64,000 bases of DNA, taken from Niveispirillum cyanobacteriorum (lineage in GTDB: Bacteria; Pseudomonadota; Alphaproteobacteria; Azospirillales; Azospirillaceae). The number at the start of each line of letters is the position of its first letter. The stretch's first letter is position 1. Shown here piece after piece: positions 61,936 to 64,000 of this stretch. Both the position numbers and the translations under genes were made by a program. Below the pieces are notes generated by a model. The model worked only from the letters and a program-made list of their open reading frames with translations. It made no database searches and had not been told where the DNA came from. The stretch is from the NCBI RefSeq assembly GCF_002868735.1, contig NZ_CP025611.1, positions 2,350,501 to 2,414,500 on the forward strand, in the 5' to 3' direction.

Positions 61936-64000
61936 CGCCGGGGGATTATGTCGACCTGCAGGTGACCAGCAATTTCAGCTTCCTGCGCGGGGGTTCCCAC
62001 CCGCATGAGCTGGTGCTGGCCGCCGCCTGTTTGGGCCGCACCGCCATCGCCATCACCGATCATGACAGTCTGGCGGGAGCCGTGCGTATGCATACGGCCT
62101 GCAAACAGCATCGCATGCAACTGGTGGTGGGGTGCCGCCTGACCCTGGCCGATGCACCGCCGGTCCTGTGCTATCCCACCGACCGCGCCGCCTATGGAAG
62201 GCTGACCCGGCTGCTGACCTTGGGCAAACGGCGCGGGGCCAAGGGCGAATGCCACCTGGCCCTGGCCGATCTGGCGGGGGCGGCAGAGGGGCAGATACTG
62301 GCTGTGTTGGCGCCCGATGGCCGGGCCACGCCCGCCCGCCTGTCCGACCTGTCGGTACAGCTGGACCGGTTCCGCGCCCTGGCGGCGGCGGGGCTTTATC
62401 TGGCCGTCGCCCCGCTTTACCAGGGCTATGATCGTTCCCGCCTGCTGCGGCTGGGGGAACTGGCCGACCGGCAGGGCATAGGCCTGCTGGCCACCCATGA
62501 TGTGCGCTATCACCACCCGGATCGGCAGCGCCTGTTCGATATTCTGACCTGCATCCGCCATGGCCGAACCCTGGCCAATGCCGGTCGCATCCTGTCGCCC
62601 CATGCCGACCATTACCCCAAACCAGCGGCCAGCATGGCCGCCCTGTTCGCCGACCGACCCGACGCCCTGGCCAATAGCCGCCTGATCGCCGACCGCTGTA
62701 CGTTCAGCATGGATGAGCTGCGCTACGATTACCCCATTGATCCCATCCCGGATGGCCGCACCCCACAGGAGGAGCTGGAGCGTCTGACCTGGGAGGGGGC
62801 GAAACGGTTTTATCCGCAGGGCGTACCGGAAAAGGTACGCAAACAGCTTCTGTACGAGTTCGACCTGATCGGCCGGCTGAAATACGCACCTTACTTCCTG
62901 ACGGTGCATGACATTGTCCGCTTCGCCCGGTTGCGTGAGATCCTGTGCCAGGGGCGGGGATCGGCGGCCAATTCAGCCGTCTGCTATTGCCTGGGCATCA
63001 CCGCCGTCGACCCTGCCGATCATGAACTGCTGATCGAGCGTTTCATCTCCGAGGACCGGCACGAGCCGCCAGACATTGATGTCGATTTCGAGCATGAGCG
63101 GCGCGAGGAGGTGATGCAGTACATCTACACCAAATATGGCCGCGACCATGCCGGTCTGGTGGCCACCGTCATCTGCTACCGCTCGCGCATGGCCCTGCGG
63201 GAAGTGGGCAAGGTGCTGGGCCTATCCGACGATGTTGTCGGCGCCCTGGTGCGCCTGGGCTGGAACCGGCATGGGGTGGAACATGAGGGCACAGCGCGCG
63301 AGGCGGGGCTGGACCCGTCCGACCCGACCCTGGCCCTGTGTATGGAGCTGGCCTATGATTTGCGCGGCTTTCCCCGGCATCTGTCACAGCATGTGGGCGG
63401 CTTCGTCATTTCCCGCTCACGCCTGGATGAACTGGTCCCCATCGAGAATGCGGCCATGGAGGACCGCACCGTCGTCGAATGGGACAAGGATGATGTCGAT
63501 GCATTGGGCCTGCTGAAGATCGACATTCTGGCGCTGGGCATGCTGTCCTGCATGCGGCGCGGGCTGGAAATGCTGGGACAGCGGCTGGGCCGCCCCCTGG
63601 GCCTGACCGATATTCCCAATGATGACCGCGACACCTATGAGATGATCTGCCGGGCCGACACGATCGGCGTGTTCCAGATCGAAAGCCGGGCGCAGATGTC
63701 GATGCTGCCGCGCCTGCGCCCGCGCGAATTCTATGATCTGGTGATCGAGGTGGCGATCGTGCGCCCCGGCCCCATCCAGGGCGACATGGTCCATCCCTAT
63801 CTGCGCCGCCGCCGGGGGCAGGAGAAGGTAGAGTTCCCCAAACCGGAACTGGAACAGGTGTTGAAGCGCACGCTGGGCGTACCCCTGTTCCAGGAACAGG
63901 CCATGCGCATGGCCATTGTCGCCGCCGGCTTCTCTCCCGGACGCGCCGATCAACTGCGCCGGGCCATGGCCACCTTCAAGAAGACGGGCGGGGTGGGGGC
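61932..64000 (+). CDS. dnaE2: Error-prone DNA polymerase DnaE2, 5' part
   Basis: The gene starts in the ATGA overlap with imuB and stays open to the window end (689 codons), so it is partial. The N-terminus is the PHP domain: [23 protein letters not shown], then [16 protein letters not shown]. The polymerase core follows with [23 protein letters not shown] and the catalytic [29 protein letters not shown] is near the end. DnaE2 performs translesion synthesis and completes the imuA-imuB-dnaE2 cassette. Confidence 0.97.
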   Translation, partial: MTPGDYVDLQVTSNFSFLRGGSHPHELVLAAACLGRTAIAITDHDSLAGAVRMHTACKQHRMQLVVGCRLTLADAPPVLCYPTDRAAYGRLTRLLTLGKRRGAKGECHLALADLAGAAEGQILAVLAPDGRATPARLSDLSVQLDRFRALAAAGLYLAVAPLYQGYDRSRLLRLGELADRQGIGLLATHDVRYHHPDRQRLFDILTCIRHGRTLANAGRILSPHADHYPKPAASMAALFADRPDALANSRLIADRCTFSMDELRYDYPIDPIPDGRTPQEELERLTWEGAKRFYPQGVPEKVRKQLLYEFDLIGRLKYAPYFLTVHDIVRFARLREILCQGRGSAANSAVCYCLGITAVDPADHELLIERFISEDRHEPPDIDVDFEHERREEVMQYIYTKYGRDHAGLVATVICYRSRMALREVGKVLGLSDDVVGALVRLGWNRHGVEHEGTAREAGLDPSDPTLALCMELAYDLRGFPRHLSQHVGGFVISRSRLDELVPIENAAMEDRTVVEWDKDDVDALGLLKIDILALGMLSCMRRGLEMLGQRLGRPLGLTDIPNDDRDTYEMICRADTIGVFQIESRAQMSMLPRLRPREFYDLVIEVAIVRPGPIQGDMVHPYLRRRRGQEKVEFPKPELEQVLKRTLGVPLFQEQAMRMAIVAAGFSPGRADQLRRAMATFKKTGGVG

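Overview
The window reads as chromosomal DNA of a GC-rich alphaproteobacterium, most likely a Rhodospirillales member of the Azospirillum/Niveispirillum type. The signs are high GC throughout, a GAAC-N7-GAAC LexA box, an ECF11-type RpoE-ChrR pair, a chemoreceptor ending in a PilZ domain, DUF2336 and DUF2125 proteins, and the mutM-rpsT-dnaA gene order. The lineage is inferred from gene content; no marker gene was compared. I see no rRNA, tRNA, CRISPR array or insertion sequence.

Layout. 1-5 kb: LysR (partial)/SDR divergent pair, mutM, a small secreted protein, rpsT and dnaA, with a palindrome-rich leader before dnaA. 5-9 kb: a periplasmic binding protein and a two-gene type II restriction-modification system of the BsuBI/PstI type, followed tail to tail by aroA. 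10.8-19.2 kb: a ten-gene SUF iron-sulfur operon (Rrf2 regulator, sufB, sufC, GNAT, sufD, GNAT, sufS, sufU, sufT-like, sufA-like), unusual for its two interleaved double-GNAT genes. Two copies of a 120-bp REP-like inverted repeat lie before and after this operon. 19-23 kb: DUF455, a small secreted protein, a DUF885 Zn-peptidase-like protein and DUF924. 23-29.5 kb (minus strand): MCP-PilZ, CCA-adding enzyme, DUF2336 and PAS/GAF/GGDEF. 29.6-38.2 kb: HAD nucleotidase, dapD, VOC, a giant 1118-residue GlmS-like protein, DUF2125, ChaC, DUF3052-like and a metallo-hydrolase.

38.2-39.4 kb holds an outer-membrane barrel gene. Its upstream element and its 3' hairpin module are both repeated beside it with no gene body between them, which looks like a gutted duplicate that could now encode a small RNA. 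39.6-45 kb: MFS transporter, ECF sigma/ChrR anti-sigma with a recognisable target promoter, an unknown protein and an acyltransferase. 45-52.4 kb: solo binding protein, two DUF2059 paralogues, a cyclophilin, a decaying patch (nonsense-split DUF5990 gene, a low-GC gene, and a remnant copy of the 3' end of the adjacent glycosidase-like gene), two translationally coupled secreted proteins and a TetR regulator. 52.6-57 kb: sucA-sucB without lpd. 57-64 kb: HRDC protein, SapC, LysR, and the SOS mutagenesis cassette imuA-imuB-dnaE2, which runs off the window end.

The genes are mostly housekeeping. The parts that depart from the expected pattern are the R-M pair, the GNAT genes inside the suf operon, the GlmS-like protein, the omp flank duplication and the 48.5-49.6 kb patch.
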